In this document: piece after piece, positions 16,061 to 25,360 of the stretch
How the letters are laid out: each line of letters opens with the position of its first letter
Position numbering within the stretch: position 1 is the first letter of the stretch
NCBI RefSeq assembly: GCF_001552135.1
Contig: NZ_BCQP01000015.1
Span: forward strand, 1 to 64,000
Direction of reading: 5' to 3'
DNA length: 64,000 nucleotides
Source of the DNA: Actinomadura chibensis NBRC 106107
Lineage (GTDB): Bacteria > Actinomycetota > Actinomycetes > Streptosporangiales > Streptosporangiaceae
The notes under the pieces: generated by a model
What the model saw: the letters and a program-made list of their open reading frames with translations, nothing else
Told to the model about the DNA's origin: nothing
Databases searched by the model: none
Program-made: the position numbers and the translations under genes

Positions 16061-17044
16061 GTGACGATCTGCGTGTTCGGGCTCGGCGCGGTCGGCGGGC
16101 TGATCGCCGCGCGGCTCGCGCGCTCCGGCGCCCCGGTCGCGGGCGTCGCGCGCGGCGCGACGCTGGCGGCCGTCCGGGAGCGCGGCGGGCTGGTCCTCGC
16201 CGAAGGGCCGGACGGGGAGCCGTCCGCCCCGGTCCCGCTGACCGTCACCGACGATCCCGCCGCGCTCGGCCCGCAGGACGTCGTGATCATCGCGGTCAAG
16301 GCGACCGCGCTGCCCGCGGCGGCACCGGCGATCGCCCGGCTCATCGGGCCGGAGACCGCGATCGTGCCCGCGATGAACGGGCTGCCGTGGTGGTTCTTCC
16401 ACGGCCTCGGACGCGACATCCGGCTGGAGTCGACCGACCCCGGCGGGACGCTGTCGCGGCGGCTCCCCGCCGACCAGGTCGTCGGAGCCGTGCTGCACCT
16501 CGCCGCGTCGTGCCCCGAGCCGGGCGTCGTCCGGCGCCCGGCGGGCGAGCGGATCATCCTCGGCGACCCGGCGGGCGGCTCGGCGCGGGCCGAGCCGGTC
16601 GCGGCGGCGCTGCGCCGCGCCGGGTTCGAGGTCGAGACCGCCGACCGGATCCAGCGGGCCGTCTGGTACAAGCTCTGGGGCAACATGACCCTGAACCCGC
16701 TGTCGTTGATCACGGGCGCGACCATGGACCGCATCCTCGACGACCCGCTCGCGCGCGGGTTCGCGAGCGCGTGCATGCGGGAGGCCGCCGAGGTCGGGGC
16801 GCGGATCGGGCTGCCGATCGGCACCGACCCCGAGGAGCGGCACGCGGTCAGCCGCGGGCTCGGCGCCGTCCGCACGTCGATGCTCCAGGACGCCGAGGCC
16901 GGGCGGCCCGTGGAACTGGACGCGCTGGTCGGCGGCGTGGCCGAGCTCGGGCGGACGGTCGGCGTCGCGACGCCGTCCGTGGACGCGCTGCTCGGCCTGG
17001 CCCGGCTGAACGCCCGGGTCCGCGGCCTCTACCCGGACGAATGA
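16061..17044 (+). CDS. Ketopantoate reductase family (ApbA/PanE-like) 2-dehydropantoate 2-reductase
   Basis: A 327-residue NADP-dependent reductase. The N-terminal Rossmann motif is VFGLGAVGGLIAARL. The catalytic Lys of the C-terminal helical domain is in VWYKLWGNMTLNPLS, matching the KxxxN pattern of PanE. Family members reduce 2-dehydropantoate or related 2-keto acids. Pantothenate genes are not nearby, so a different keto-acid substrate is possible. GTG 16061 has GGGAGG five bases upstream. It follows the racemase gene by 29 nt, probably in one transcript. Confidence 0.87.
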   Translation: MTICVFGLGAVGGLIAARLARSGAPVAGVARGATLAAVRERGGLVLAEGPDGEPSAPVPLTVTDDPAALGPQDVVIIAVKATALPAAAPAIARLIGPETAIVPAMNGLPWWFFHGLGRDIRLESTDPGGTLSRRLPADQVVGAVLHLAASCPEPGVVRRPAGERIILGDPAGGSARAEPVAAALRRAGFEVETADRIQRAVWYKLWGNMTLNPLSLITGATMDRILDDPLARGFASACMREAAEVGARIGLPIGTDPEERHAVSRGLGAVRTSMLQDAEAGRPVELDALVGGVAELGRTVGVATPSVDALLGLARLNARVRGLYPDE

Positions 17045-17046
17045 CC

Positions 17047-17052
17047 TAACGT
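17047..17052 (+). promoter_or_regulatory. -10-like hexamer, leaderless start of the FAD/Fe-S gene
   Basis: TAACGT ends 7 nt before the GTG at 17060. No ribosome-binding site lies between. The spacing matches the leaderless pattern at 15170 and 23670. Confidence 0.4.
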
Positions 17053-17059
17053 TGACAGC

Positions 17060-19972
17060 GTGACCGACCGACCCGACCCGACCGACCCGGCCGACCGGCC
17101 CGACCAGGGCGATCTCGTGGCCGCGCTGCGGCGGGCGGGGGTGAGCCGGGTCGACGACTCCGCGCTGGCCCGCTCCATGTACTCGGCCGACGCGTCGCTG
17201 TACCGGGTGCCGCCCCGGGTGGTCGTCACGCCGCGCGAGGCCGCCGAGCTGCCCGCCGTGCTGAAGGTGTGCCGCCGGTTCGGGGCGCCGCTGACGATGC
17301 GCGGCGGCGGGACGTCCATCGCGGGCAACGCGGTCGGCCCCGGCGTGGTCGTTGACGTCAGCCGCCACGTGAACCGGGTGCTGGAGATCGACCCCGAGGC
17401 GGGCACCGCGCTCGTGGAGCCGGGGATCGTCCAGGCGCGGCTGCACCAGATCGCGGCGGAGCACGGGCTGCGGTTCGGGCCCGACCCGTCCACCCGGACG
17501 CGGGCGACGCTCGGCGGGATGATCGGCAACAACGCGTGCGGGTCGCGGGCGCTCGGATACGGGCGGACCAGCGACAACGTCCTCGGGCTCGACGTGGTCG
17601 CGGGGTCCGGGGAGCGGCTGCGGCTCGGCGACGTCCCCGGCGCGGACGGCGCGGCGAGCCCGCTGCTCGACCGGCTGCGGAGCCTCGTCGGCGACCACCT
17701 GGCGCTGGTCAGGACGGAGTTCGGGCGCTTCGGCCGCCAGGTGTCCGGCTACTCGCTGGAGCACCTCCTGCCGGAGAACGGGTTCGACGTCGCCCGCGCG
17801 CTGACCGGCAGCGAGGGCACCCTCGCGCTGACGCTCGCGGCGCGGATCCGGATGGTGCGCGAGCCCGCGTGCCGGGTGCTGGTCGTCCTCGGCTACGGGT
17901 CGATGGCCGAGGCGGCGGACGCGGTCCCGGCGATCCTGCCGCACGGCCCGGTCGCCTGCGAGGGCCTCGACGCGCGGATCACCGGCGTGGTGGCCGAGCG
18001 GCGCGGCCCCGGCGCGGTGCCGCCGCTGCCCGCCGGGTCCGGCTGGATGCTCGTGGAGCTCGCCGGGCCGGACGTCGCGGCCCTGCGCGCCAAGGCCCGC
18101 GACGTCGTCGCCGACTCCGGGTGCGGCGACTCGACGCTGGTCGAGGACATGGCGCTCGCCGACGCGCTGTGGCGGATCCGCGAGGACGGCTCCGGCCTCG
18201 TCGCCCGCACCCCGGACGGGGAGCAGGCGCACGCCGGGTGGGAGGACGCGGCCGTACCGCCCGAGCGGCTCGGCGGCTACCTGCGCGAGTTCGAGGAGCT
18301 GATGGGGCGGTACGAGCTGTTCGGCGTCCCGTACGGGCACTTCGGCGACGGCTGCATCCACGTCCGCATCGACTTCCCGTTCGCGCGTCCCGACGGCACG
18401 CGGGTCTTCCGGGGCTTCCTGAACGACGCGGCGGCGCTGGCGGCGCGGCACGGCGGGACGATGTCCGGCGAGCACGGCGACGGGCGCGCCCGCAGCGAGC
18501 TGCTGCCGCACATGTACTCCCCCGAGGCCCTCGCCCTGTGCGCGGCGGTCAAGGACGTGTTCGACCCGGACGACCTGCTCAACCCGGGCATCATCGTCCG
18601 CCCGGCGGCGGTGGACGCGGGTCTGCGCCCCGCCGAGGCCGTCCCGCTGACCCGCGGCCTCGGCCTCGGCCTCGCCTACCGGGACGACCGGGGCGACCTG
18701 TCCCGCGCCGTGCACCGCTGCACGGGCGTGGCCAAGTGCCGGGCCGACAACACCGGCGCGGGCGGCGTGATGTGCCCGTCGTTCCTCGCCACGCGGGAGG
18801 AGAAGGACTCGACCCGCGCCCGCGCCCGCGTCCTCCAGGACGCGGTGATCGGGAAGCTCGGCCCCGACCCGTGGCGGTCCGACGCCCTGCACGACGTGCT
18901 CGACCTGTGCCTGTCGTGCAAGGGCTGCGCGTCGGACTGCCCGACCGGCATCGACATGGCGTCCTACAAGGCCGAGGCCCTGTACCAGCGCTACCGGCGC
19001 AGGATCCGGCCCCGCGCCCACTACGCGCTCGGCCTGCTGCCCCGCTGGACCCGGCTCATGGCCCGCGTCCCCGCGCTGGTCGGCCCGGCCAACGCGGCGA
19101 TGCGCGCCCGCGCCCTGCGGCCCCTGGTCGCCTGGAGCGCGGGCATCGACCGGCGGCGCCCGCTGCCGGAGTTCGCGCCGCGGACGTTCCGCCGCCGGTT
19201 CGCCTCCCACCGCGGCCGGGAGGGGCGCAACGGCGAGGCCGTCCTGTTCGTCGACACGTTCACCGACGCGTTCTCCCCCGACGTCGGCATGGCCGCCGTG
19301 CGGGTGCTCGAACACGCCGGGTACCGGGTCACCGTCACCGAGCGGCCGGTGTGCTGCGGCATCACGTGGATCTCCACCGGGCAGCTCGACGGCGCCCGCG
19401 TACAGGCGCGGCGGACCGTCCGCGCGCTGCTCCCGCACGTCCGGCGCGGCGCGGTGGTCGTGGGCCTGGAGCCGTCCTGCACGGGCGTGCTGCGCTCCGA
19501 CACCGCCGAGCTGCTGCGCGGCGTGGACGCGGCCGCCGCCCGCGAGGTCGCCGCGGCCACCCGCACCCTCGCCGAGCTGCTCACCGAGACCGCCGACTGG
19601 ACGCCGCCCGACCTGTCCGGCGTCACCGGCGTCGCGCAGCCGCACTGCCACCACCACGCCGTCATGGGCTGGTCCGCCGACGCCGCCCTGCTGGAACGGG
19701 CGGGCGCCCGGCTCGACCGGCTCGGCAACTGCTGCGGCCTCGCGGGGAACTTCGGCGTCGAGAAGGGCCACCACGACGTGTCCGTCGCGATCGCCGAGCA
19801 GCAGTTGCTCCCGGCCGTCCGCGAGGCGGCGGACGGCGACGCCGTCCTCGCCGACGGGTTCAGCTGCCGCACCCAGCTCCACCAGCTGGCCGGGCGAGAC
19901 GGCGAGCACCTCGCCCAGCTCCTCGCCCGGCACCTGCCGCCCGAGACCGAGCCCGAGACAGGGACCGGCTAG
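17060..19972 (+). CDS. FAD-binding and Fe-S-binding fusion oxidoreductase (D-lactate dehydrogenase-like)
   Basis: A 970-residue fusion of a GlcD-type FAD domain (about residues 1-540) with a GlpC-type Fe-S domain. The FAD pyrophosphate loop reads MRGGGTSIAGNAVG, and FGDGCIHVRI and GEHGDGRARSELLP are substrate-side motifs. A 4Fe-4S pattern CLSCKGCASDCPTG follows near 620. Two CCG domains follow, with CCGITWIS and CCGLAGNFG. Such fusions oxidise D-2-hydroxyacids (D-lactate, glycolate) and pass electrons to the quinone pool. Its stop overlaps the convergent IclR gene by 4 nt. The substrate is inferred from family only. Confidence 0.88.
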   Translation: MTDRPDPTDPADRPDQGDLVAALRRAGVSRVDDSALARSMYSADASLYRVPPRVVVTPREAAELPAVLKVCRRFGAPLTMRGGGTSIAGNAVGPGVVVDVSRHVNRVLEIDPEAGTALVEPGIVQARLHQIAAEHGLRFGPDPSTRTRATLGGMIGNNACGSRALGYGRTSDNVLGLDVVAGSGERLRLGDVPGADGAASPLLDRLRSLVGDHLALVRTEFGRFGRQVSGYSLEHLLPENGFDVARALTGSEGTLALTLAARIRMVREPACRVLVVLGYGSMAEAADAVPAILPHGPVACEGLDARITGVVAERRGPGAVPPLPAGSGWMLVELAGPDVAALRAKARDVVADSGCGDSTLVEDMALADALWRIREDGSGLVARTPDGEQAHAGWEDAAVPPERLGGYLREFEELMGRYELFGVPYGHFGDGCIHVRIDFPFARPDGTRVFRGFLNDAAALAARHGGTMSGEHGDGRARSELLPHMYSPEALALCAAVKDVFDPDDLLNPGIIVRPAAVDAGLRPAEAVPLTRGLGLGLAYRDDRGDLSRAVHRCTGVAKCRADNTGAGGVMCPSFLATREEKDSTRARARVLQDAVIGKLGPDPWRSDALHDVLDLCLSCKGCASDCPTGIDMASYKAEALYQRYRRRIRPRAHYALGLLPRWTRLMARVPALVGPANAAMRARALRPLVAWSAGIDRRRPLPEFAPRTFRRRFASHRGREGRNGEAVLFVDTFTDAFSPDVGMAAVRVLEHAGYRVTVTERPVCCGITWISTGQLDGARVQARRTVRALLPHVRRGAVVVGLEPSCTGVLRSDTAELLRGVDAAAAREVAAATRTLAELLTETADWTPPDLSGVTGVAQPHCHHHAVMGWSADAALLERAGARLDRLGNCCGLAGNFGVEKGHHDVSVAIAEQQLLPAVREAADGDAVLADGFSCRTQLHQLAGRDGEHLAQLLARHLPPETEPETGTG

Positions 19973-20724
19973 GGCTCGCCGCCGAGCGTCCTCGACAGCG
20001 TGAGCGCCGCCGTGTGGACGGCGGGCGCGACGACCGCGAGCCGCATCGTCGTCGCCCAGCCCGACACCGACAGGGCGCCGAGCGCGTACCCGTCCGGGCC
20101 GAGGACGGGGCTCGCCGCGCAGACGATCCCGGTCCCCGACTCCTCCCGGTCGTAGGCGACGCCCTCCCGCCTGACCCGCTCCAGCTCGCGGGCGAGCAGG
20201 CCGGGCGCGGTGACGCTGCGCTCGCTGGTCTTGGCGAGGCCCGCCTCCAGCACGGACCGCACCACCTCCGGCGGGGAGAACGCGAGGATCGCCTTGCCGA
20301 CGCCGGTGACGTTCGCGGGCAGCCGCCCGCCCACCTGCGACGGCATCCGCGGCCCGCCCGCCGAGCCGAGGATCTCCACGTAGACGACCTCGGCGCCCTC
20401 CAGCACCGCGAGGTGGACGGTCTGCCGCGTCGCCTCCCGCAGGTCGGACATGTGCGGGACGGCCGCGTCCCGCAGCACCCGCTGGCGCGGCACCCGCTGC
20501 CCGATCTCGAACAGCTTCAGCCCGAGCCGCACCCGCGGCCCGCGCCGCTCCAGCAGCCCGGCCTCGACGAGGTCGAGCGCGATCCGGTGCGCCGTCGACT
20601 TCGGCAGCCCGCTGCGCCGCGCGAGCTCGGCGGCGCCGAGGTCGGCGTCGTCGGCGCGGAACGCGGCGAGCACCGCGACGGCGCGGCGCAGGAACGTGCC
20701 GCCGGACGGCGGGGATTCGGCCAT
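19969..20724 (-). CDS. IclR family transcriptional regulator
   Basis: A 251-residue regulator. The N-terminal winged helix contains [20 protein letters not shown], and the C-terminal effector domain has [16 protein letters not shown] and [11 protein letters not shown] typical of IclR. These proteins bind small organic acids. It is divergent from mhpD (104-nt gap) and converges on the flavin/Fe-S oxidoreductase. The most likely target is the mhpDFE operon, with aromatic-derived acids as effector. ATG 20724 is the start. Confidence 0.92.
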   Translation of the reverse strand: MAESPPSGGTFLRRAVAVLAAFRADDADLGAAELARRSGLPKSTAHRIALDLVEAGLLERRGPRVRLGLKLFEIGQRVPRQRVLRDAAVPHMSDLREATRQTVHLAVLEGAEVVYVEILGSAGGPRMPSQVGGRLPANVTGVGKAILAFSPPEVVRSVLEAGLAKTSERSVTAPGLLARELERVRREGVAYDREESGTGIVCAASPVLGPDGYALGALSVSGWATTMRLAVVAPAVHTAALTLSRTLGGEP

Positions 20725-20733
20725 GCAAGAAGT

Positions 20734-20750
20734 GTCCCACCACACGGGAC
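20734..20750. promoter_or_regulatory. Candidate IclR operator
   Basis: GTCCC (20734-20738) and GGGAC (20746-20750) are inverted around seven bases, next to the IclR start and upstream of mhpD. The arms are short. It could be chance in GC-rich DNA. Confidence 0.35.
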
Positions 20751-20828
20751 GGCCGCGTTGCCCGAGGTGGGCCGCGCGGGAGAGGCTCGGCGTGCCAGCC
20801 GATGAGACGACGTGTGAAGGACGGCCCC

Positions 20829-21623
20829 ATGGATCCGGGTTCGGTGGAGAAGGCCGCGGCCGCGCTGCTCGACGCCTACGCGACGCGCACCCCGGTGGCG
20901 CCGCTGACGGCGGGCCATCCGGACATGACGGTGGCCGACGCCTACGCGGTCCAGCAGGCGCAGGTCGAGGCGTGGACGGCGGCGGGCGCGCGGATCAAGG
21001 GCCACAAGGTCGGGCTGACCTCGGCCGCGATGCAGCGCCAGATGGGCGTCGACCAGCCGGACTTCGGCGTCCTGCTGGACACGATGTTCTTCCAGGACAG
21101 CGCCCCGATCCCCACGGGCCGCTTCCTGCAGCCGCGGATCGAGCCGGAGATCGCGTTCGTGCTCGGCCGCCCGCTCGCCGGGCCCGGCGCGACCGCCGCC
21201 GACGCGGTCGCCGCCGTCGAGTACGTGCTGCCCGCGCTGGAGGTCATCGACTCCCGCATCGCGGACTGGAAGATCACGCTGCCGGACACGATCGCGGACA
21301 ACGCCTCCAGCGGCGGGGTGGTGCTCGGCACCCGCCCCGTCCGGCTGGACGGCCTGGACCTGTCGCTGATGGGGTGCCTGCTGCGCCGCGGCGGCGACCT
21401 GATCGACACGGGCGCGGGCGGCGCGGTGCTCGGCTCGCCGATCAACGCGCTGGTGTGGCTGGCGAACGTGCTCGGCGAGCGCGGGGTGTCGCTGGAGGCC
21501 GGGCACGTGGTGCTGCCCGGGTCGATCACCGCGGCCGTCCCGGTCGCGCCCGGCGACACGCTGACCGCGACGTTCGCGGGCGTCGGCACGGTGACCGCGC
21601 GGTTCGGGAAGGAGGAGCACTGA
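20829..21623 (+). CDS. mhpD: 2-keto-4-pentenoate hydratase
   Basis: A 264-residue hydratase that adds water to 2-hydroxypenta-2,4-dienoate to give 4-hydroxy-2-oxovalerate, the first step of the meta-cleavage lower pathway. Signature stretches are [29 protein letters not shown] and [20 protein letters not shown] 20829 has GAAGGA upstream. Its stop shares one base with the next start (TGATG), so the three pathway genes are translationally linked. Length matches MhpD/DmpE (about 260-270). Confidence 0.94.
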   Translation: MDPGSVEKAAAALLDAYATRTPVAPLTAGHPDMTVADAYAVQQAQVEAWTAAGARIKGHKVGLTSAAMQRQMGVDQPDFGVLLDTMFFQDSAPIPTGRFLQPRIEPEIAFVLGRPLAGPGATAADAVAAVEYVLPALEVIDSRIADWKITLPDTIADNASSGGVVLGTRPVRLDGLDLSLMGCLLRRGGDLIDTGAGGAVLGSPINALVWLANVLGERGVSLEAGHVVLPGSITAAVPVAPGDTLTATFAGVGTVTARFGKEEH

Positions 21624-22570
21624 TGAGCGAAGCGACCCGGGGGGCGCGGGGGGTCGCCCCCTCGCAGGGAGCACGGCGCAAGCTGACGGCCGCGATCGTC
21701 GGGCCCGGGAACATCGGCACCGACCTGCTGGTCAAGCTGACGCGCAGCGAGCTGATCGAGGTCCACTCGATGGTCGGGGTGGTGCCGGAGTCGGACGGCC
21801 TGGAGCGCGCCCGGAAGATGGGCGTCCCGGCGTCGGCGGAGGGGGTGGACTGGCTGCTCGCCCAGCCGACGAAGCCCGACCTCGTGTTCGAGGCGACCTC
21901 CGCGAAGGCGCACCTCGCCAACGCGCCCCGCTACGCGGAGGCGGGGATCACGGCGATCGACCTGACGCCCGCCGCGACGGGCCCGCTCGTGTGCCCGCCG
22001 GTGAACCTGGACACGCTGTCCGACGCCCCCAACCTCAACATGATCACGTGCGGCGGGCAGGCGACGATCCCGATCGTGCACGCCGTGTCGTCGGTGGTGC
22101 CGGTGCCGTACGCGGAGATCGTCGCGTCGATCGCGTCCCGCTCGGCGGGGCCGGGCACCCGCGCGAACATCGACGAGTTCACCCAGACGACCGCCCGCGC
22201 GATCGAGCGGGTCGGCGGCGCCGGACGGGGCAAGGCGATCATCATCCTGAACCCGGTCACCCCGCCGATGATCATGCGGGACACGGTGTTCTGCGCCATC
22301 CCGGAGGACACCGACACGAAGGCCGTGGCCGCGTCGATCGAGAAGATGGTCGCCGAGGTGCAGACCTACGTCCCCGGCTACACGCTGCGCGCCGAGCCGC
22401 AGTTCGACGAGCCCCGCGACATCTGGAACGGCATGGCCCGCGTCGCGGTGTTCCTTGAGGTCCGCGGCAACGGCGACTACCTGCCGCCGTGGGCCGGGAA
22501 CCTCGACATCATGACCGCGGCCGCCGCCCGGGTCGGCGAGCAGCTCGCGCGCAGGAAGGCGACCTCATGA
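21623..22570 (+). CDS. mhpF: Acetaldehyde dehydrogenase (acetylating)
   Basis: A 315-residue CoA-acylating dehydrogenase of the MhpF/DmpF type. It converts acetaldehyde from the aldolase to acetyl-CoA with NAD. The Rossmann motif [13 protein letters not shown] opens the fold at about residue 24, and the catalytic Cys lies in [14 protein letters not shown]. It normally forms a channelling complex with the aldolase encoded next door. The N-terminal 18 residues before the Rossmann strand are unusual and dispensable-looking. The stop overlaps the next start by 4 nt. Confidence 0.95.
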   Translation: MSEATRGARGVAPSQGARRKLTAAIVGPGNIGTDLLVKLTRSELIEVHSMVGVVPESDGLERARKMGVPASAEGVDWLLAQPTKPDLVFEATSAKAHLANAPRYAEAGITAIDLTPAATGPLVCPPVNLDTLSDAPNLNMITCGGQATIPIVHAVSSVVPVPYAEIVASIASRSAGPGTRANIDEFTQTTARAIERVGGAGRGKAIIILNPVTPPMIMRDTVFCAIPEDTDTKAVAASIEKMVAEVQTYVPGYTLRAEPQFDEPRDIWNGMARVAVFLEVRGNGDYLPPWAGNLDIMTAAAARVGEQLARRKATS

Positions 22571-23589
22571 CCGAGAAGATCAGGATCACCGACTCGACGC
22601 TGCGGGACGGCAGCCACGCGATGGCGCACCGCTTCACCGAGGAGCAGGTCCGCGGGGTCGTGCACGCGCTGGACGCCGCCGGGGTCGAGGTCATCGAGGT
22701 CACGCACGGCGACGGGCTCGGCGGGTCGTCCTTCAACTACGGCTTCTCGCTGGAGGACGACGTCAAGCTGGTCGCCGCCGCCGTTGACGAGGCGTCCCAG
22801 GCGAAGATCGCCGTCCTGCTGCTGCCGGGGCTCGGCACCGTCGAGGACCTGAGGCTCGCGCACGACGCGGGCGCGTCCGTCGCGCGGATCGCGACGCACT
22901 GCACCGAGGCGGACGTGTCGCTGCAGCACTTCGCGGCGGCCCGCGACCTCGGCATGGAGACGGTCGGCTTCCTGATGCTGTCGCACCGGATCGGCCCGGA
23001 CGAGCTGGCGAAGCAGGCCCGGATCATGGTGGACGGCGGCGCCCAGTGCGTCTACGTCGTCGACTCGGCGGGCGCGCTCGTCCTCGGCGACGCGCAGGAG
23101 CGGATCAGCGCGCTGGTCAAGGAGATCGGGCACGAGGCGCAGGTCGGGTTCCACGGGCACCAGAACCTGTCGCTGGGCGTGGCGAACTCCGTCCTGGCGC
23201 AGCAGAACGGGGCCAGGCAGATCGACGGGGCGCTGTGCGCGCTCGGCGCGGGCGCGGGCAACTCCCCCACCGAGGTGCTGGTCGCGACGTTCGAGCGGCT
23301 CGGCGTCCCGACCGGCGTGGACGTGCAGGGCGCCCTCGCCGCGGCGGACGACGTCGTGAAGCCGTTCCTGCACCGGCTGCCGTTCGCCGACCGGGGCGCG
23401 ATCACGCAGGGGTACGCGGGCGTGTACTCGAGCTTCCTGCTGCACGCGGAGCGGGCGGCGGAGCGCTACGGCGTCCCGGCGCACGAGATCCTGCAGAAGG
23501 TCGGCGAGGCCGGGTACGTCGGCGGCCAGGAGGACATGATCATCGACGTGGCGCTGCAGCTCGCCGCCGAGCGCGAGCGCGCCTCCTGA
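22567..23589 (+). CDS. mhpE: 4-hydroxy-2-oxovalerate aldolase
   Basis: A 340-residue DmpG/MhpE-type class II aldolase that splits 4-hydroxy-2-oxovalerate to pyruvate and acetaldehyde. It has the HMGL-like barrel opening [13 protein letters not shown], the metal site in [15 protein letters not shown], and the C-terminal communication domain ending [10 protein letters not shown]. The pathway order here is D-F-E. No ring-cleavage dioxygenase or hydrolase is in the window, so the upper pathway must lie elsewhere. Confidence 0.96.
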   Translation: MTEKIRITDSTLRDGSHAMAHRFTEEQVRGVVHALDAAGVEVIEVTHGDGLGGSSFNYGFSLEDDVKLVAAAVDEASQAKIAVLLLPGLGTVEDLRLAHDAGASVARIATHCTEADVSLQHFAAARDLGMETVGFLMLSHRIGPDELAKQARIMVDGGAQCVYVVDSAGALVLGDAQERISALVKEIGHEAQVGFHGHQNLSLGVANSVLAQQNGARQIDGALCALGAGAGNSPTEVLVATFERLGVPTGVDVQGALAAADDVVKPFLHRLPFADRGAITQGYAGVYSSFLLHAERAAERYGVPAHEILQKVGEAGYVGGQEDMIIDVALQLAAERERAS

Positions 23590-23605
23590 CCCTGGTCGAA
23601 GCCGC

Positions 23606-23640
23606 TGAGCGGCCGTCCGGCACCGCCGGGCGGCCGCTCA
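23606..23640 (+). terminator. Strong terminator hairpin after mhpDFE
   Basis: A 16-bp stem starts 17 nt after the mhpE stop. Arms are 23606-23621 and 23625-23640, beginning TGAGCGGCCG and ending CGGCCGCTCA, with one T-G wobble and a 3-nt loop ACC. No T-run follows, as is usual in high-GC actinomycetes. Confidence 0.75.
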
Positions 23641-23647
23641 ACGATCT

Positions 23648-23675
23648 TTGCACGGTGCAACCGTTGGGATAGCTT
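23648..23675 (+). promoter_or_regulatory. Operator-promoter of the TetR gene (leaderless)
   Basis: TTGCAC-G-GTGCAA (23648-23660) is a perfect 13-bp palindrome whose left arm could serve as -35. TAGCTT (23670-23675) follows after 16 nt and ends 7 nt before the ATG, predicting a leaderless transcript. Repressor binding to the palindrome would block the promoter, which suggests autoregulation. Confidence 0.55.
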
Positions 23676-23682
23676 GGGCGAC

Positions 23683-24282
23683 ATGACCCCCGAGGACCCG
23701 GCCGGCCAGGGCGCCGCGTCGACTCCTCGCGGGCGGGCGCGCCGCGACCAGCTGGTGCGGATCGGCCTCGACCTCCTCGCCGAGGGCGGCTGGCCCGCGA
23801 TCACGGCGCGGGCCGTGGCCGACCGGGCCCGGATCCGGCCCGGCCTGCTCCACCACTACTTCAACGGGCTCCCCGGCCTGCACGTGGCGGTCGCGCGGCG
23901 CGCCACCGAGATGGTCGTCGACCCGGTGCTGGACGCGCTGCTCGCCGCGCCGGACACGGCGTCCGCGGTGGCCGCGATGCGCGCCGGGGTCCCGGCCGTG
24001 GCGGCCGAGCGCAACCTCAGGCTCGCCGCGGAACTGCTGGTCAGGGCGCTGCGCGACCCGCGGATGGGCGCCGAGCGGCGGGACTGGACGCGCGCCGTCC
24101 GGGGCCGGGTCGCCGCCCGGCTCGCCGAGACCTGCCCGGACTGGCCCGCCGAGCGCCGGGAGGGCACCGCGATGCTGTGCACGGCGGTGCTGGACGGCCT
24201 CATGCTGCAGCTGATCCTCGACCCGGACCAGCCCGCCGAACCGGCGCTCGCCGCGACCGCCGCCCTCGTCGCGAAACCGTAG
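23683..24282 (+). CDS. TetR family transcriptional regulator
   Basis: A 199-residue TetR-type regulator. The N-terminal helix-turn-helix reads GGWPAITARAVADRARIRPG followed by LLHHYF, the family's DNA-contacting block. The C-terminal ligand domain is not informative. The ATG at 23683 is supported by a leaderless promoter; a TTG three codons upstream is unlikely. It is separated from mhpDFE by a terminator and converges on the universal stress protein gene. The target is unknown apart from likely autoregulation. Confidence 0.9.
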   Translation: MTPEDPAGQGAASTPRGRARRDQLVRIGLDLLAEGGWPAITARAVADRARIRPGLLHHYFNGLPGLHVAVARRATEMVVDPVLDALLAAPDTASAVAAMRAGVPAVAAERNLRLAAELLVRALRDPRMGAERRDWTRAVRGRVAARLAETCPDWPAERREGTAMLCTAVLDGLMLQLILDPDQPAEPALAATAALVAKP

Positions 24283-24303
24283 CCGCCGCCGGGGGCGCCG
24301 GGG

Positions 24304-25170
24304 TCAGCCGCCGGGTCGGCCGCCGGGCCTGCCGGGGACGATCGCGACCGGGCACGGCGCGAGGCGCAGCATGCTGGAGCTGGTCGCGCCGAGCGGGTCG
24401 GTGCCCGTCCCGCGGTCGCCGAGCACGAGCAGCGCCGCGCCCGCCACCGCGTCCTGGAGCGCCTCGCACGGGCGCTCCAGCAGCAGCGACACGGTGACCT
24501 CGACCTTCGGCCAGCGGTCCCGCCACGGCGCGACGGCGTCCTCCAGCTCGGCGGCGCGCGTCTTCTCCAGCAGCTCCCGGTCGCTGAACAGCGCCAGCTC
24601 CGCGTCCATCACCGCGCCGGGCTCCCAGCAGCCGTACACGACGTGCAGGTCCCGCTCGCGCAGCGCGGCCTCCTCGAACGCGAAGCCGAGCGCGGCGTCG
24701 CAGCGGGACGTCCCGTCCACGCCGGCGACGACGGGGCCCGGCCCGCCGGTCGGGCCCCGGACGACGACCACCGGCCGGTCCGCCCGCGCGGGCACCTCCA
24801 GGGCGGTCGCGCCGGGGTCCAGCCGCTCGTGCGCGCCGATCACGATCAGCTCGGCGCCGCGGGACGCCTCCAGCAGCGCCGCCGCCGCGGGCCCGCGCAC
24901 CAGCCGCCGCCGCACCGCGGGCGCGCCGAGCTCCCTGGCCCGCGCGACCCCGCGCTCCAGCAGGTTGTCGCCCGCCCGCCGCCTGATCGTCTCGGCGTCG
25001 CGGTCGACGTGCCCGCTCGCGTAGGGCCAGTGCCAGCAGTGGCACAGCTCCAGGTCGAGGTCGCGCCGGCGGGCCTCGTCCACGGCCCAGCCCAGCGCGG
25101 CGTCGTTCTCGGGCGTCCCGTCGAAGCCGAACAGGACGCTCGGTCTTCGGGTCCTTCCTCCGCGGTCCAT
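24304..25170 (-). CDS. Universal stress protein, two tandem Usp domains
   Basis: A 288-residue protein with two Usp domains. The first begins PSVLFGFDGTPENDAAL and has VIGAHERLD; the second begins VVAGVDGTSRCDAALGF and ends LVLGDRGTGTDPLGATSSS, the ATP-binding G-x2-G-x9-G(S/T) pattern. The first domain has a less complete nucleotide loop. Two-domain Usps of this kind are typical DosR-regulon members in mycobacteria, and a DosR-like box lies 48-67 nt upstream. ATG 25170 follows GGAGG. Binding of ATP and a role in dormancy or redox stress are inferred from family. Confidence 0.9.
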   Translation of the reverse strand: MDRGGRTRRPSVLFGFDGTPENDAALGWAVDEARRRDLDLELCHCWHWPYASGHVDRDAETIRRRAGDNLLERGVARARELGAPAVRRRLVRGPAAAALLEASRGAELIVIGAHERLDPGATALEVPARADRPVVVVRGPTGGPGPVVAGVDGTSRCDAALGFAFEEAALRERDLHVVYGCWEPGAVMDAELALFSDRELLEKTRAAELEDAVAPWRDRWPKVEVTVSLLLERPCEALQDAVAGAALLVLGDRGTGTDPLGATSSSMLRLAPCPVAIVPGRPGGRPGG

Positions 25171-25217
25171 ATGCCTGCCCTCCTCCTGCCAGTCTGCGCG
25201 CATCCGGTCCACTCCAG

Positions 25218-25237
25218 AAGAGGACAAAGGTCCCTGG
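25218..25237 (-). promoter_or_regulatory. DosR/DevR-like box upstream of the Usp gene
   Basis: Read on the minus strand, the core is GGGACCTTTGTCCT, again GGGAC-n4-GTCC. Its last base departs from symmetry. It shares GGGACCTT with the narK box at 13085 and sits in the 190-nt divergent region shared with the carboxypeptidase gene, nearer the Usp side. Confidence 0.55.
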
Positions 25238-25324
25238 GAACGTGCCATCTCAACTCGTACGGCACTCCCGTGACGGGGACGCGCCGTCCGAGGCAAGAAG
25301 AGGTGATGGAATGGTCAAGGCCCA

Positions 25325-25352
25325 TTGGTACCCGACCCCCGGACCGTAAACT
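25325..25352 (+). promoter_or_regulatory. Promoter of the carboxypeptidase gene
   Basis: TTGGTA (25325-25330) and TAAACT (25347-25352) are spaced by 16 nt and form a housekeeping-sigma promoter. The -10 ends 8 nt before the ATG at 25361, so the transcript would be leaderless or nearly so, although AGAGG lies in between. Confidence 0.5.
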
Positions 25353-25360
25353 CAGAGGTC

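Noticed and set aside
15773..20830. Very long minus-strand open frame opposite the racemase, reductase and FAD/Fe-S genes
   Set aside because: Arg/Gly/Pro-rich low-complexity translation typical of the GC-rich complement of real genes; no domain and no ribosome-binding site.
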